From contig RXIC02000012.1 of NCBI GenBank assembly GCA_003952965.2, forward strand, positions 591,636 to 655,635: 64,000 nt of DNA, given 5' to 3'. The notes under the pieces were generated by a model, which saw only the letters and a program-made list of their open reading frames with translations, was not told the DNA's origin and made no database searches. Positions 22,901 through 34,757 of this stretch are shown piece by piece. The translations under genes and the position numbers were made by a program. Within the stretch, counting starts at the first letter, position 1. Every line of letters begins with the position of its first letter. The stretch is from Morella rubra. Taxonomy: Eukaryota > Streptophyta > Magnoliopsida > Fagales > Myricaceae.

Positions 22901-23997
22901 TGTCTTTCAACACCATGACTTGTTTGTTTGGGCATTGATTTGCTATGTGTCCCCTGCCTTGACATCTAAAACATTTAATATCACGATTCCTAGAGGTAGA
23001 AGCTTCGGTTTTACCTTGAGGAACGTGGCTGGTGGTCGCGGACTTGGGCTCGGGTTTGGACGTTTGTGACTTGTCCAACTGCTTGGTATAACTCGGTTTA
23101 AAAGAGGTAGAACTGGAGTTATGACTTGCACGTGACCCACTCCCTCTCTTGAGTTGTTGCTCCACTTTGATAGCCATATGCACCATATCTTCCAACTCCA
23201 CATAATGCTGCATCTCTACCTTATCTTGGATCTCCCGGTTTAATCCGAGTAGAAATCTAGCCATTGTAGCCTCTCGATCCTCTTCCTCACATTAGCTCGG
23301 ATCATAGCAATCTCCATCTCCTTGTAGTAATCCTCTACACCTTGGCTTCCTTGTCTAAGACCTTGTAGTTTTTTGTACAACTCTCGATAGTAGTAGCTTG
23401 GAACGAACCGCTTTCTCATCACCGTCTTCATATCCTCCCACGTCTCTATTGGTCGTTCTCTATTCCGCCTCCTATTTATCACAAGCTGATCCCACCAAGT
23501 TATAGCATATTCAGAAAATTCAATCACGGCTAATTTTACCTTCTTTATCTCGGAGTAGTTGTGGCAATCAAACACGAACTCCATCTTCTTCTCCCACTCA
23601 AGATATGCTTCAGGATCAGATCTACCTTGAAAGGAAGGAATCTTCATCTTAATACCACCCAAGTTGTTATCTTCCCGATTCCTAGCTTCTCTAACCCGCC
23701 CTCCATGTCTCCTATAGCCAACAACAGAATCCCGATCCTCTTCTTCCTCAAAACCAGATCCATAAGGCTCTTCATCCTCAACCCTCGCCTCCCTCCGTGG
23801 AACTCTTTCCCGTCTACGGAAATTGGGGTTGTTTTGTGGCTGAAGTGAATTCTCCATCTGTCTATCCGTTCGTGAAATTGCTCCATTTCCGACTTCATCA
23901 TACGCTTCATCTCACTCATCATGGCCTCCATAAACATTTTTGGGTCAGCTAGTGTCGTAGCATCGTCGGCAACGCTCTTACCACTGTTGTGAGACAT
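22901..23997 (-). pseudogene. G1-I CRM gag
   Basis: Starts MSHNSGKSVADDATTLADPK at 23997. A coiled, Met/Glu-rich N-terminus (MMSEMKRMMKSEMEQFHERI) is followed by a frameshift near 23860. The capsid-like core is [59 protein letters not shown], then another frameshift near 23270. A nucleocapsid CCHC knuckle, [14 protein letters not shown], lies at 22932-22973. Structural protein for particle assembly in the family; broken here. Confidence 0.9.
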
Positions 23998-23999
23998 GA

Positions 24000-24698
24000 T
24001 TGCTGCAAAAACAAAGTTAGAAAGAAAAAAGACCTCACAATTCTCTCCCTTACGTGTTTACACTCAAGGATGTGGATCACTCTTCACTCGTGTTTCACTC
24101 AAAATAATTCACGGCTTTTACCCTCTAATGTTCTCACCACTCTTGCCTTTTTCCACTCGGTAATTCTCTTGCAGTTCTTTTGAAACTAAACAAACAACTC
24201 AAAATTTCCAGCAACAATTCACCAAGAACTCATCAAGGAATTTCAGGTAAAGCAAGAATAAGGAATTTCAGGAAAATAAGAATATAAGGAATATGGTTGA
24301 TTAGAATTTCGGAAGCACAGAATTAGCAAAATTTTTTCACGAGAAAAAAATACTTGCTTGGGGTAAGGTGATTTTCAGACTAACTGGATCCACAATGTAT
24401 GGAAACAAACAATTTTTTTTTTGGACTCCTTTTGTCTTCTTCTTCTTTTTCGAGTCTTTTTCCTTTTGTTTTGTTGTTGAAGATCAGCAAATATCTTTTG
24501 ATAGCAACAGAATCAGATCTCGAAGTAATAGGGTATGTGAGACTAGAACAAAAGTTTAGACATGAACTAGAACAAACAAAGATTGAACAGGGATAAAGAA
24601 ATTCGGCTAACTGGTATGTGAAAGACTAGAGAAGAAACAAAGAAACGAAAATTTAAAAGGATAGGCAAACCTGAACTAGAAAACTAGCTCTAATACCA
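24000..24698 (-). other. G1-I leader and primer-binding site
   Basis: Untranslated leader between gag and the primer-binding site TGGTATTAGAGC (24687-24698, minus strand; one mismatch to the initiator-Met complement). No 5' LTR follows: the next base belongs to an RT fragment. Confidence 0.75.
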
Positions 24699-25203
24699 AG
24701 TTTTCTTTCCTAAGCACATCTAAAACAGATTTCAAATGTACTACATGATTGTCCAAGTTTTTGCTATAAATGAGTATATCATCAAAGTAAACAAAAGCAA
24801 ATATACCTATAAATGCACGCAAAATATGGTTCATAAGTCTCATAAAAGTACTCGGAGCATTAGTCAATTCAAAAGGCATAACTAACCATTCATACAAACC
24901 TTATTTTGTTTTAAAGGCGGTTTTCCATTCATTTCCCTCTTTTATCCTAATCTGATGATAACCACTCTTTAAATCAATCTTAGAAAATACACAAGAACCA
25001 TGCAACTCATCTAACATATCATCTAAGCGAGGAATAGGATGATGATATTTTACCGTTATGTTGTTGATGGCTCGGCAATCAACACACATTCTCCACGTCC
25101 CATCCTTCTTAGGTACAAGTAAAACCGGAACCGCACATGGGCTCATGCTCTCCCTCACGTGCCCTTTCTCCAACAATTCACTTACTTGCCTTTGAAGCTC
25201 CGT
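24699..25203 (-). pseudogene. Displaced G1 reverse-transcriptase fragment
   Basis: Reads [20 protein letters not shown] through [20 protein letters not shown] (24901-25209) and then [20 protein letters not shown] with [12 protein letters not shown] (24676-24897). It occupies the place where a 5' LTR is expected. Unlike the RT of G1-I, the codon after GYHQ is intact, so it came from a different copy. Confidence 0.85.
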
Positions 25204-25915
25204 TATCACTTCCTAGTGGCCCAATTACAAGACTTAATGCCAAACGTTTCAAGGAAGCACTCAATGGACTAATCCGAGAGAGATGGGATGATACTACCAA
25301 GACCGAGATGGGTATCAATAACAATCAAGGCTTAGTTCATGTCATCGGTTGCACCTCGGGTAACTATCTCAAGTAACTTGCACCTCGAGCCGAAGTACTT
25401 GCACATCGGGCGTTTGCACAAGTACTTGCACATCGGGCGTCTACACTACTTGACACTTCGGGCATTTACATTCGGCTGGAACAAAGGCGGACATATTTGA
25501 CGAAGTTTGTCCGCTTGCTCGCTGGGCTGAACTGCTAGGAGCACGAAAAAGGAGGGCGAGCCAAAATGAGAGCATTGGAGCTTTATTTTGCAAATGTTTC
25601 AAAAGCATTTATCTTTCGAATTTGAGGTGTTTGGTTATTTCCTATTCTTGCCATATTTTATAGGGCCTTTTGAAGAAAACAACTTTGAGATTAATATTAT
25701 TTGAGAGGTCTTGTGATTCTCTTTGGTTTTTGAAGAACTACTCGAACTTATCTTTGTGGCGTTCAATGAGTTCCAGATACTTCTTGTTTTCTTCGAATTC
25801 GAGTCCTAGAACGATTTGGATTCCCTAAAGTTCACATTTATCATTTTTCTTTCAGTCGAGTAGTTTTTGGAGTTGAGGGTCTGTTCCGCCCTTATACCGG
25901 GCGTGTAAGAACTGT
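25204..25915 (+). repeat. G1 LTR fragment, rearranged 3' part
   Basis: Plus-orientation LTR lacking its first about 20 bp (starts TATCACTTCCTAGTGG). It matches other G1 LTRs to about 25760, then becomes diverged and ends near 25915, where a copy of gag starts. Confidence 0.7.
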
Positions 25916-27740
25916 CAATGCTCTCCTCGCCACCAAGTCAATGCATAGGGGCTAAATATTCGGAAACCTCCTCCAATGGCGGCATGTCGTTGGTGTCGGA
26001 ATCTGGTCTTTCAACACCATGACTCATTGATTTGCTAACATCTAAAACATTGATTCCTAGAGGTAGAAGCTTCGGTTTTACCTTGAGGAACGACTTGGCT
26101 TGGGTTTGGACGTTTGTGACTGTCCAGCTGCTTGGTATAACTCGGTCTGGACCACGTGACCCACTCCCTCGTTGTTGCGATAGCCATATTTCTTCCAACT
26201 CCACTAATGTGCATGTCTACCTTATCTTGGAAATCCGAGTAGAAATCTAGCCATTGTAGCCTCTCGATCCTTCTTACATTAGCTCGGATCATAGCAATCT
26301 CCATCTCCGTAGTAATCCTCTATTGGTTCCTTGTTAAGACCTTGTAGTTGTACAACTCGTAGTAGTTGGAACGAACCGTTTTCTCATCACCGTCTTCAGT
26401 CTCTATTGGTCGTTCTCTATTCATTTATTGATCCCACCAAGTTATAGCCAAAAATTCAATCACTAATTTTACCTTCTTTGTCTCGGAGTCAATCAAACAC
26501 GAACTCCATCTACTCAAGATATGCTTCAGATCAGATCTACCTTGTTCTTATCTTAATACCACCCAAGTTGGATTCCTAGCTTCTCTAAATATTCCCGATC
26601 CTGACCATAAGGCATCCTCAAGCCTCTCCACTCTTTCCGTACGAAATTGGGGTTGTTTTGTGGCTGAAGTGAATTCGTGAAATTGCTCCATTTCCGACTT
26701 CATCATACGTTATCTCACTCATCATGGCTCCATAAAATTTTTGGGTCAGCTAGTCGTAGCATTTGGCAATACTGTTGTGAGACATGATTGCTGCAAAAAA
26801 AAGTTTGTGTTTACACTCAAGGATGTGGATCACTCTTCACTCGTGTTTCACTCAAAATAATACACGGCTTTTACCCTCTAATGTTCTCACCACTCTTGCC
26901 TTTTTCCACTCGGTAATTCTCTTGCAGTTCTTTTGAAACTAAACAAACAACTCTAAGAATTTCCAGCAACAATTCACCAAGAACTCATCAAGGAATTTCA
27001 GGTAAAGCAGAATAAGGAATTTCAGGAAAATAAGAATATAAGGAATATGGTTGATTAGAAGTTCGGAAGCACAGAATAGCAAAATTTTTCACGAGAAAAA
27101 AATCTTGCTTGGGGTAAGGTGATTTTCAGACTAACTGGATCCACAATGTAAGGAAACAAACAATTTTTTTTTTACTCCTTTCTGTCTTCTTCTTCTTTTT
27201 CGAGTCTTTTTCCTTTTGTTTTGTTGTTGAAGATCAGCAAATATCTTTTGATAGCAATAGAATCAGATCTCGAAGTAAGTAGGGTATGTGAGACTAGAAC
27301 AAAAGTTTAGACACGAACAAGAACAAACAAAGATTGAATAGTTTGGATAAAGGAAATTCGGCTAACTAGGTATGTGAAAGACTAGAGAAGAAACAAAGAA
27401 ACGAAAATTTAAAAGGATAGGCAAACCTGAACTAGAAAACTAGCTCTAATACCAAGTGGATTTCAAATGTACTACATGATCCAAGTTTTTGCTATAAATG
27501 AGTATATCATCAAAGTAGCAAATGCACGCAAAATATGGTTCATAAGTCTCATAAAAGTACTCGGAGCATTAGTCAATTCAAAAGGCATGTTTTAAAGGCG
27601 GTGATGATAACGAAAATACAAAGAACCATGCGTAGGATGATGATATTTTACCGTTACTCGGCAATCAACACACATTCTCTACGTCCCAGGTACAAGTAAA
27701 ACTTGGGCTCATACGTTTTCTCCAACAAGCCTTGAAGCTC
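25916..27740 (-). repeat. Deletion-riddled duplicate of 22.8-25.2 kb
   Basis: Same order as the block to its left: gag/knuckle region (25916-26790), leader (26790-27455), primer-binding region, and the displaced RT fragment with the same RT/LTR junction (AAGCTCCGTTATCACTTCC at about 27735). The gag and RT stretches have lost many pieces of roughly 5-25 bp, while the leader is almost unchanged. No readable protein remains. Confidence 0.8.
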
Positions 27741-28248
27741 CGTTATCACTTCCTAGTGGCCCAATGACTTAATCCAAAATCAATGGACTAATCTCTAAAG
27801 ACCGCAATAACAATCAAGGCTTAGTTCCAAAAGTAATTGCACCTTACTTTCGGGCTTTTGCGTGAAATTTACATAATGACGAAGTCCGGATTTTAGGAGG
27901 ATTTGAATTTCCTGCTGGCTTCTCGCTGATCTTCTTTCAAAAACTCAGGATTTGAGCTAGGCTTCATTTGAGTTAATTCTTGTTTTAAGAGCATGAATGG
28001 TGTTGAACTTGGGGCAGCGCAGAAAACAACTTGCGTTTGACTTGATGGCACAAAAACTTATTCTTGTGAATGGAGTGGCGTTCATCTCGACTTATCAAAC
28101 GGAGTTCCACCACTGTTTGTGGCGTCTTCCTTATACCGAGGTTCTTGTTTGTCATAAAAAACGGTCGAGGTTTCCATTCGAATTTGTCCTAGAACGATCT
28201 TGGGTTCCTATTGTTGTTGGGTCTTTATTCTTGACGAGGTTCACATCA
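27741..28248 (+). repeat. G1-II 5' LTR, shortened
   Basis: The first half has many small deletions relative to other G1 LTRs. The U5 half is clear (CGTTCATCTCGACTTATC through GACGAGGTTCACATCA). Confidence 0.8.
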
Positions 28249-28250
28249 TT

Positions 28251-28262
28251 TGGTATCAGAGC
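28251..28262 (+). other. G1-II primer-binding site (initiator tRNA-Met)
   Basis: TGGTATCAGAGC, two bases after the LTR end CATCA. A perfect 12-base match to the plant initiator-Met complement as I recall it. Confidence 0.85.
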
Positions 28263-28916
28263 TGTTTTCTAGTTCAGGTTTGCCTATCCTTTTTAAATTT
28301 TTATTTCTTTGTTTCTTCTCTAGTCTTTCACATACCCAGTTAGCCGAATTTACTTTATCCCTTCTGTTCAATCTTTGTTTGTTCTAGTTCATGTCTAAAC
28401 TCTTGTTCTAGTCTCACATACCTAGGAGATCTGATTCTGTTGCTATCAAAAGATATTTGCTGATCTTCAACAACAAAACAAAAGGAAAGAGACTCGAAAA
28501 AGAAGAGAAGAAAAAGTCCAAAAATTTTTTTTTTTGTTTCCATACATTGTGGTTCCAGTTAGTCCGAAAATCACCTTACCCTAAGCAAGTATTTTTTTTC
28601 TCGTGGAAAAATTTTGCTATTCTGTGCTTCCGAAATTCTAATCAACCATGTTCCTTATATTCTTGCTGAACTGAAATTCCTTGATGAGTTCTTGGTGAAT
28701 TGTTGCTGGAAATTTTGAGTTGTTTGTTTAGTTTCAAAAGAACTGCAAGAGAATTACCGAGTGGAAAAAGGCAAGAGTGGTGAGAACATTAGAGGGTAAA
28801 AGCCGTGTATTATTTTGAGTGAAACACGAGTGAAGAGTGATCCACATCCTTGAGTGTAAACACGTAAGGGAGAGAATTGTGAGGTCCTTTTTCTAACTTT
28901 TTTTTTTGCAGCAATC

Positions 28917-31900
28917 ATGTCTCACAACAGTGGTAAGAGCGTTGCGACGATGCTACGACACCAGCTAACCCGAAAATGTTTATGAGTCCATGATGAGTGA
29001 GATGAAGCGTATGATAAAGTCGAAAATGGAGCAATTTCACGAACGGATAGAACAAATGGAGAATTCACTTCAGCCACAAAACAACCCCAATTTCTGTAGA
29101 CGGAAAAGAGTTCCACGGAGGGAGGCGGGGGTTGAGGATGAAGAGCCTTATGGATCTGGTTTTGAGGAAGAAGAGGATCGGGATTCTATTGTTGGCTATA
29201 GGAGACATGAGGCGGGTTAGAGAAGCTAGGAATCGGGAAGATAACAACTTGGGTGGTATTAAGATGAAGATTCCTTCCTTTCAAGGTAGATCTGATCCTG
29301 AAGCATATCTTGAGTGGGAGAAGAAGATGGAGTTCGTGTTTGATTGTCACAACTACTCCGAGACAAAGAAGGTAAAATTAGCCGTGATTGAATTTTCTGA
29401 ATATGCTATAACTTGGTGGGATCAGCTTGTGATAAATAGGAGGCGGAATAGAGAACGACCAATAGAGACGTGGAAGGATATGAAGACGGTGATGAGAAAA
29501 TGGTTCATTCCAAGCTACTACTATCAAGAGTTGTACAAAAAACTACAAGGTCTTAGACAAGGAAGTCAAGGTGTAGAGGATTACTACAGGAGATGGAGAT
29601 TGCAATGATCCGAGCTAATGTGAAAGAGGATCGAAAGGCTACAATGGCTAGATTTCTACTCGGATTAAAATCGGGAGATCCAAGATAAGGTAGACATGCA
29701 GCATTATGTGGAGTTGGAAGACATGGTGCATATGGCTATCAAAGTGGAGCAACAACTCAAGAGAGGGAGTGGGTCACGTGCAAGTCATAACTCCAGTTCT
29801 ACCTTTTTTAAACCGAGTTATACCAAGCAGTTGGACAAGTCACAAACGTCCAAACCGAGCCCAAGTCCGCGACCACCAGCCACGTTCCTTAAGGTAAAAC
29901 CGAAGCTTCTACCTCTAGGAATCGTGATATTAAATGTTTTAGATGTCAAGGCAGGGGACACATAGCAAATCAATGCCCAAACAAACAAGTCATGGTGTTG
30001 AAAGACAATGGTGAAATTGTGACCGATAGTGAAGATTCCGACACCGACGACATGCCGCCATTGGAGGAGGTTTCCGAGGAGGAATATTTAGCCCCTAATG
30101 CATTAACCTTGGTGGCGAGGAGAGCATTGAGCTAGCAAGCAAAAGGACTTGATGAAGTATAGTGGGAGAACATCTTTCACACTAGGTGCTACGTCAAAGA
30201 TAAGGTATGTAGTGTGATTATTGATGGTGGTAGTTGTACTAATGTTGCAAGCACAATCATGGTGGAGAAATTGGGATTGCCCATGTTGAAACACCCTAGG
30301 CCGTACAAGTTGCAATGGCTGAATGATAGTGGAGAGATAAGGGTGAACAAGCAAGTGTTAGTTGCTTTTCAAATTGGTAAATACGAAGATGAAGTATTGT
30401 GTGATGTAGTACCGATGCAAGCAGGACACTTATTGCTAGGGCGTCCATGGCAGTTCGATAGACATGTGAAGCATGATGGCTTTACGAACAAATACTCTTT
30501 TGTACTTAATCAGCGACCAATCACTCTTGTACCATTGACACCATAGCAAGTATATGAGGATCAAGTGAGATTGCAAAAAGAGAGTGAACAAAAGAAAAAG
30601 AGTGAAAATTAGAGAGAGGCAGAGAAAAAAGAGAGAGAAAAAGAAAATCAAAGTTTGGCCATTGAGAAAACAAAAGAATTTTTATGCAAAAGTGAGTGAG
30701 ATCAAGCGAGCGATGCTTTCAAATCAGTTGATGATTGTACTTTTGTACAAAGAGGCATTTTTAAACACTAACGAACTTGACCTTACTTTGCCTAGTTCTA
30801 TTGTTTCTCTTTTGTAGGAGTATGAGGAAGTATTCCCCGATGAAACACCACATGGGTTACCTCCAATCCGAGGTATTGAACATCAAATTGATTTTGTTCC
30901 CGGTGCAACAATTCCAAACCGACCAGCTTATAGGAGCAATCCGAGGAGACAAAAGAGCTTCAACGGCAAGTAAGTGAGTTGTTGGAGAAAAGGCACGTGA
31001 GGGAGAGCATGAGTCCCATGTGCGGTTCCGATTTTACTTGTACCTAAGAAGGATGGGATGTGGAGAATGTGTATTGATTGCCGAGCCATCAACAACATAA
31101 CGGTAAAATATCGTCATCCTATTCCTCGCTTAGATGATATGTTAGATGAATTGCATGGTTCTTGTGTATTTTCTAAGATTGATTTAAAGAGTGGTTATCA
31201 TCAGATTAGGATAAAAGAAGGAGATGAATGGAAAACCGCCTTTAAAACAAAATATGGTTTGTATGAATGGTTAGTTATGCCTTTTGGATTGACTAATGCT
31301 CCGAGTACCTTTATGAGACTTATGAACCATGTTCTGCGTGCATTTATAGGTAGATTTGTTGTTGTTTACTTTGATGATATACTCATTTATAGCAAAAACA
31401 TGGACGATCATATAGCACATTTGAAATCTGTTTTTAGATGTGCTTAGGAAAGAAAAGTTGTTTGCTAATTTGAAGAAGTGTACCTTTTACACCGATAAGC
31501 TTGTATTTCTGGGGTTTGTTGTTAGTGCACAAGGTATACAGGTAGATGAAGAGAAGGTACGTGCAATCCAAGAGTGGCGAGTCCCACAAGTGTAGGTAAT
31601 GTTTGTAGTTTTCATGGACTTGCAAGTTTTTACTGACGGTTCGTGAAAGGACTTCAGTAGCATAGCCGCACCACTTACCGAAGTGATCAAGAAGAATGTT
31701 GGATTTAGATGGGGAGAAGAGCAAGAGAAGGCATTTCAATTAATCAAAGAGAAGCTGACTACCGCCCCTTTACTATCTTTACCTAACTTTTTTAAAACGT
31801 TCGAAGTTGAATGTGATGCTTCAGGTTTTGGTATAGGCGCCGTTCTTATGCAAGAAGGACGACCAATTGCTTACTTCAGCGAGAAATTAAGCGAGGCAGC

Positions 31901-32133
31901 CTTAAACTACCCAACTTATGATAAGGAGTTGTATGCATTGGTTCGAGCTTTAGAGACGTGGCAGCACTACCTATGGCCTAAGGAGTTCGTGATTCACACT
32001 GATCATGAGTCCTTGAAACACTTGAAGGGCCAACACAAGCTAAACAAAAGACATGTGCGTTGGGTGGAATTCATTGAGACGTTTCCATACGTCATTCGAT
32101 ATAAGCAAGGTAAGGAGAATGTGGTCGCCGTTG
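28917..32133 (+). pseudogene. G1-II CRM gag-pol, truncated in RNase H
   Basis: Gag starts MSHNSGKSV at 28917 after a 650-bp leader. The core ERPIETWKDMKTVMRKWF is followed by a CCHC knuckle region near 29940-29980, protease [20 protein letters not shown] (30214-30546), RT (31058-31447, [20 protein letters not shown] intact, [10 protein letters not shown]) and RNase H (31683-32130, [20 protein letters not shown]). At 32133 the frame (ENVVAVAL) jumps into a minus-oriented LTR piece, so integrase is absent. There are several stops and frameshifts, for example TAG at 30133-30135 and 30543-30545. Confidence 0.9.
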
Positions 32134-32319
32134 CACTTGTTACCCGAGGTGCAACTTATGACATGAACTAAGCCTTGATTGTTATTGGTACCCGTCTCGG
32201 TCTTAGTAGTATCATCCCATCTCTCTCGGATTAGTCCATTGAGCGCTTCCTTAAAACGTTTGGCTTTAAGTCTTGTGATTGGGCCACTAGGATGTGACAA
32301 AGGACCTCGGTTTGCATCA
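32134..32319 (-). repeat. G1 LTR U3 fragment, minus orientation
   Basis: Reverse complement of the first about 186 bp of the G1 LTR, ending TTTGCATCA. It forms the right edge of the composite insertion. Confidence 0.85.
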
Positions 32320-32322
32320 ATT

Positions 32323-32392
32323 GAGGTCTCCATTCAAAATCTGTCCTTAGAACGATCTTAGGTTCCCTTTTCGTTATTGAATCTCTTCATCA
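32323..32392 (+). repeat. Last 70 bp of the interrupted G2 LTR
   Basis: GAGGTCTCCATTCAAAATC through CTCTTCATCA continues the LTR broken at 18045. It is followed immediately by an inverted copy of itself without the terminal 40 bp. Confidence 0.8.
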
Positions 32393-34621
32393 TTCTAAGG
32401 ACAGATTTTGAATGGAGACCTCGACCCGTTGCTTATGAAAACAAGAACCTCGGTATAAGGAAGACGCCACAAACGGTGGTGGAAATTCCGTTTGATAGGT
32501 CTTGTTGAACGCCATAGGAAATCTCGATAAGTTCGAATGGTTCTTCAAAGAATCGAAGAGAATAATAAACCTCACAATTTTGCTGAATAATCAAAGTCTG
32601 TCGTTTTCATTGCTTATACACCCATTTAAAGGCTGAACATTACAAGAAAAAAACCCTAACATAATAATCCTCATTATAAGTCTAAATAATAATCCTCATT
32701 TTGTTGAATTGGGTTTATATAAAAAAAACTTATCACTTTTTTGATAAACACGTAGATCTAAAAACTACCCCTCTTTAACAAATAAGAATGCTGATCTGAA
32801 TGAGTTTAATACTATGCTAAATATAAGTAATAAATGATAAAACATAAATCTCTACAAGTATGAATATGTACTGAAAAGTAAGAGAGATAGAGTTAGAGAG
32901 ACGACACCGTAATTTTAGGTGGTTCGGCCAACACTTGCCTACGTCCACCCCCAAGGCTATTCACTTCCTTGAGCTTCCTTCACTATTCTCCAAATAGCAA
33001 ATACACCTTAGCTTCCCGGGTGCTAAGGAACCTTTACAAAGCGTTTTTCGAGCTCACGCTTTAACTCTCTTCACAAATCCCAAAACCCAAGGGATTTCTT
33101 CTACTCTTACAAGTGGGACCAAGTGTTTTCTCAACACTCAAATGTTTTACAATAGATGGGTACAATGAAGAATGGCTTACTAAGCCGAATATGCAAGTGG
33201 AAAGCTCACAACGTGTGGAATGGCTCTCTAAGCCAAATCAGCAAGTGAAAAGCTCAATAGAGTGCAAGAAGACAAGATTCTCAAAGGAAAGCTAAAGTTT
33301 GGTAGGTGGGTGCACAAGCTTTCTTGGTAGATGCGGTTTTCCCTCTTCTTCAAAGCACTTTCTCTCTCTAGAAATTAGGGCAAGTGTAATAGCAAGTGTG
33401 TTGTCTCTTCTTCAAGAAATCTCTCTCTCTTTGGAGGCTAGGTCATCAATGAAGAGCAAGAGGAGAAGATTCAACAATGAAAGATTTTGTCTTGAGCGAA
33501 TCAGCAAGTGATTTTTTTGGATCCAGCTTTCTCTCTCTTTGGAAGGATAGATTTTGAATGATGATGCAAATCCTTCCTTTTCTCTCTCTAGGCTTCAAGG
33601 GTCTTCAAGTAGCTTTATTGTACCGTTGGAGGGGTTTCAAAGTCATTTTGAACCATTTTGAATGAGTTGGCGTCGTTCCAGGATTTTTGTAAATTCGCAC
33701 CATGTGTCGACACCTTGTTTTCATACGTCGACACTTTAAACTTAGCCTGAAATTTTGCTCTCGGGAGATAGTGCAATGTGTCGACACTTGTCTTCCATGT
33801 GTCGACACATTGAACACAGTTTGAAAATGCTGTCGACACCATGAATTTTGCATTCTGGAGCAAGTGCAATGCGTCGACACCATCACTCAATGTGTCGATA
33901 CTTATAAGTGCTGGAGAGAAAAATCAGCATCTTGAAAGTGTCCAATCTATTCTAACACTTCTTTAAACACCTACAATATGAAAAATTGATCTTATCAACT
34001 TATGTAATGGTGTTCAAGTACACTTAGAAATAATTTAAAGAAATAACCTCAATCTTTTGAAATATATTTTAGAAATAGTGGAATGACAAGATAAAATCTA
34101 AAAATCTTCAAAGCACTTAGAATTTTTGTTATCATCAAAATCAATTATGGATTGTTTGCAAAACAACCTGGGGCTAACACTCATTAAAGCGGAAATTTGG
34201 TAAGGAAATAAATCCTTACTCGCCTAAAACAAAACATGACAAGCAGCTTCTTTAGTTGGCTGATTACATGCCTATAATAGGAAAGAAAAAGTTGGATGCC
34301 TAAAGAGTCAAAAGAAAACATAAAAGGAAACAAAGTGGCGCCTAAGGTAGCCATACACGCCCATAAAAGAGAAAAGCAATAAAAGGAAGGAATGGTAGCG
34401 TGTAAGCCTTAAAGATCAAATCCTTCTAGAGCTTGAATCAGGGTGACAAGTCTATGTTGCTCACATGGATCATGCTCAATGGGCCTCCATTCATTTGCTT
34501 GAGCCCATGCCTCTTGAATTAATCTGTTGAGTACCTCTTTAAACTTCTTTGCTCGTGCTCTCGTAACCGGCCCAGTTGGGACTTGAACTAGATTCTTTGA
34601 AGCGTGCTATGATTTGCATCA
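32393..34621 (-). repeat. G2-family CRM LTR, minus orientation, with copia insertion
   Basis: U3 start (GATTTGCATCA) at 34621 and the U5 side at 32393, lacking about 40 terminal bp. Interrupted by a copia-A solo LTR at 32700-34179. It supplies uninterrupted reference sequence for the CGTGT and GTCGA sites of the plus copy. Confidence 0.85.
32700..34179 (-). mobile_element. Copia-A family solo LTR
   Basis: Minus orientation. The LTR start TGTTAGCCCCAGG is at 34179. CTCAT flanks it at 34180-34184 and 32695-32699, and the G2 LTR at 17.79 kb shows the site unoccupied. It carries the family marker ACACCGTAATTTTAGGTGG and about seven TGTCGACA-type palindromes at 33704-33900. The U5 end near 32700 is shorter than in the copia-A 5' LTR at 58.5 kb. 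ORFs read across the palindromes are accidental. Confidence 0.8.
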
Positions 34622-34757
34622 TTCCTGTTCTCTTGAAAAGGATTTGCTCTCAAATCATCACCTACAACAAAAGGACTAAAATCAATAACATTAAAAGTAG
34701 CACTTACATTGTACTCACCAGGTAAATCTAGCTTGTAAGCGTTGTCATTGATGCCAT
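34622..34757 (-). pseudogene. G2 CRM pol C-terminal remnant and polypurine region
   Basis: Minus strand reads [20 protein letters not shown] and then a GDDLRANPFQEN-like stretch directly before the LTR start. The upstream pol is gone: at 34757 the sequence changes to satellite. Confidence 0.8.

Larger units (their letters stand above)
18046..32319. mobile_element. Composite palindromic G1 CRM insertion inside a G2 LTR
   Basis: The block begins with the LTR start TGATGCAAACCGAGG and ends with its reverse complement (CCTCGGTTTGCATCA), so both edges are U3 starts. It is flanked by GTTGA (18041-18045) and ATTGA (32320-32324), and the uninterrupted G2 LTR reads GTCGA at that point. Inside are a minus-strand G1 element (left), a rearranged and duplicated centre (24.7-28.2 kb) and a plus-strand G1 element (right). 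A normal LTR element would start in U3 and end in U5. Confidence 0.8.

Noticed and set aside
22417-22938. Plus-strand ORFs of 67-100 codons over the CRM protease
   Set aside because: Antisense shadows; the same shadows recur opposite every G1 protease copy (30.1-30.4 and 42.8-43.4 kb).
28251-28262. tRNA gene at TGGTATCAGAGC sites (also 14062, 24687, 57174, 58488)
   Set aside because: Only 12 bases complementary to the initiator tRNA 3' end; no cloverleaf. They are retroelement primer-binding sites.
33605-33890. ORFs rich in VSTH/DTL repeats
   Set aside because: Produced by the TGTCGACA palindrome cluster in a copia LTR.
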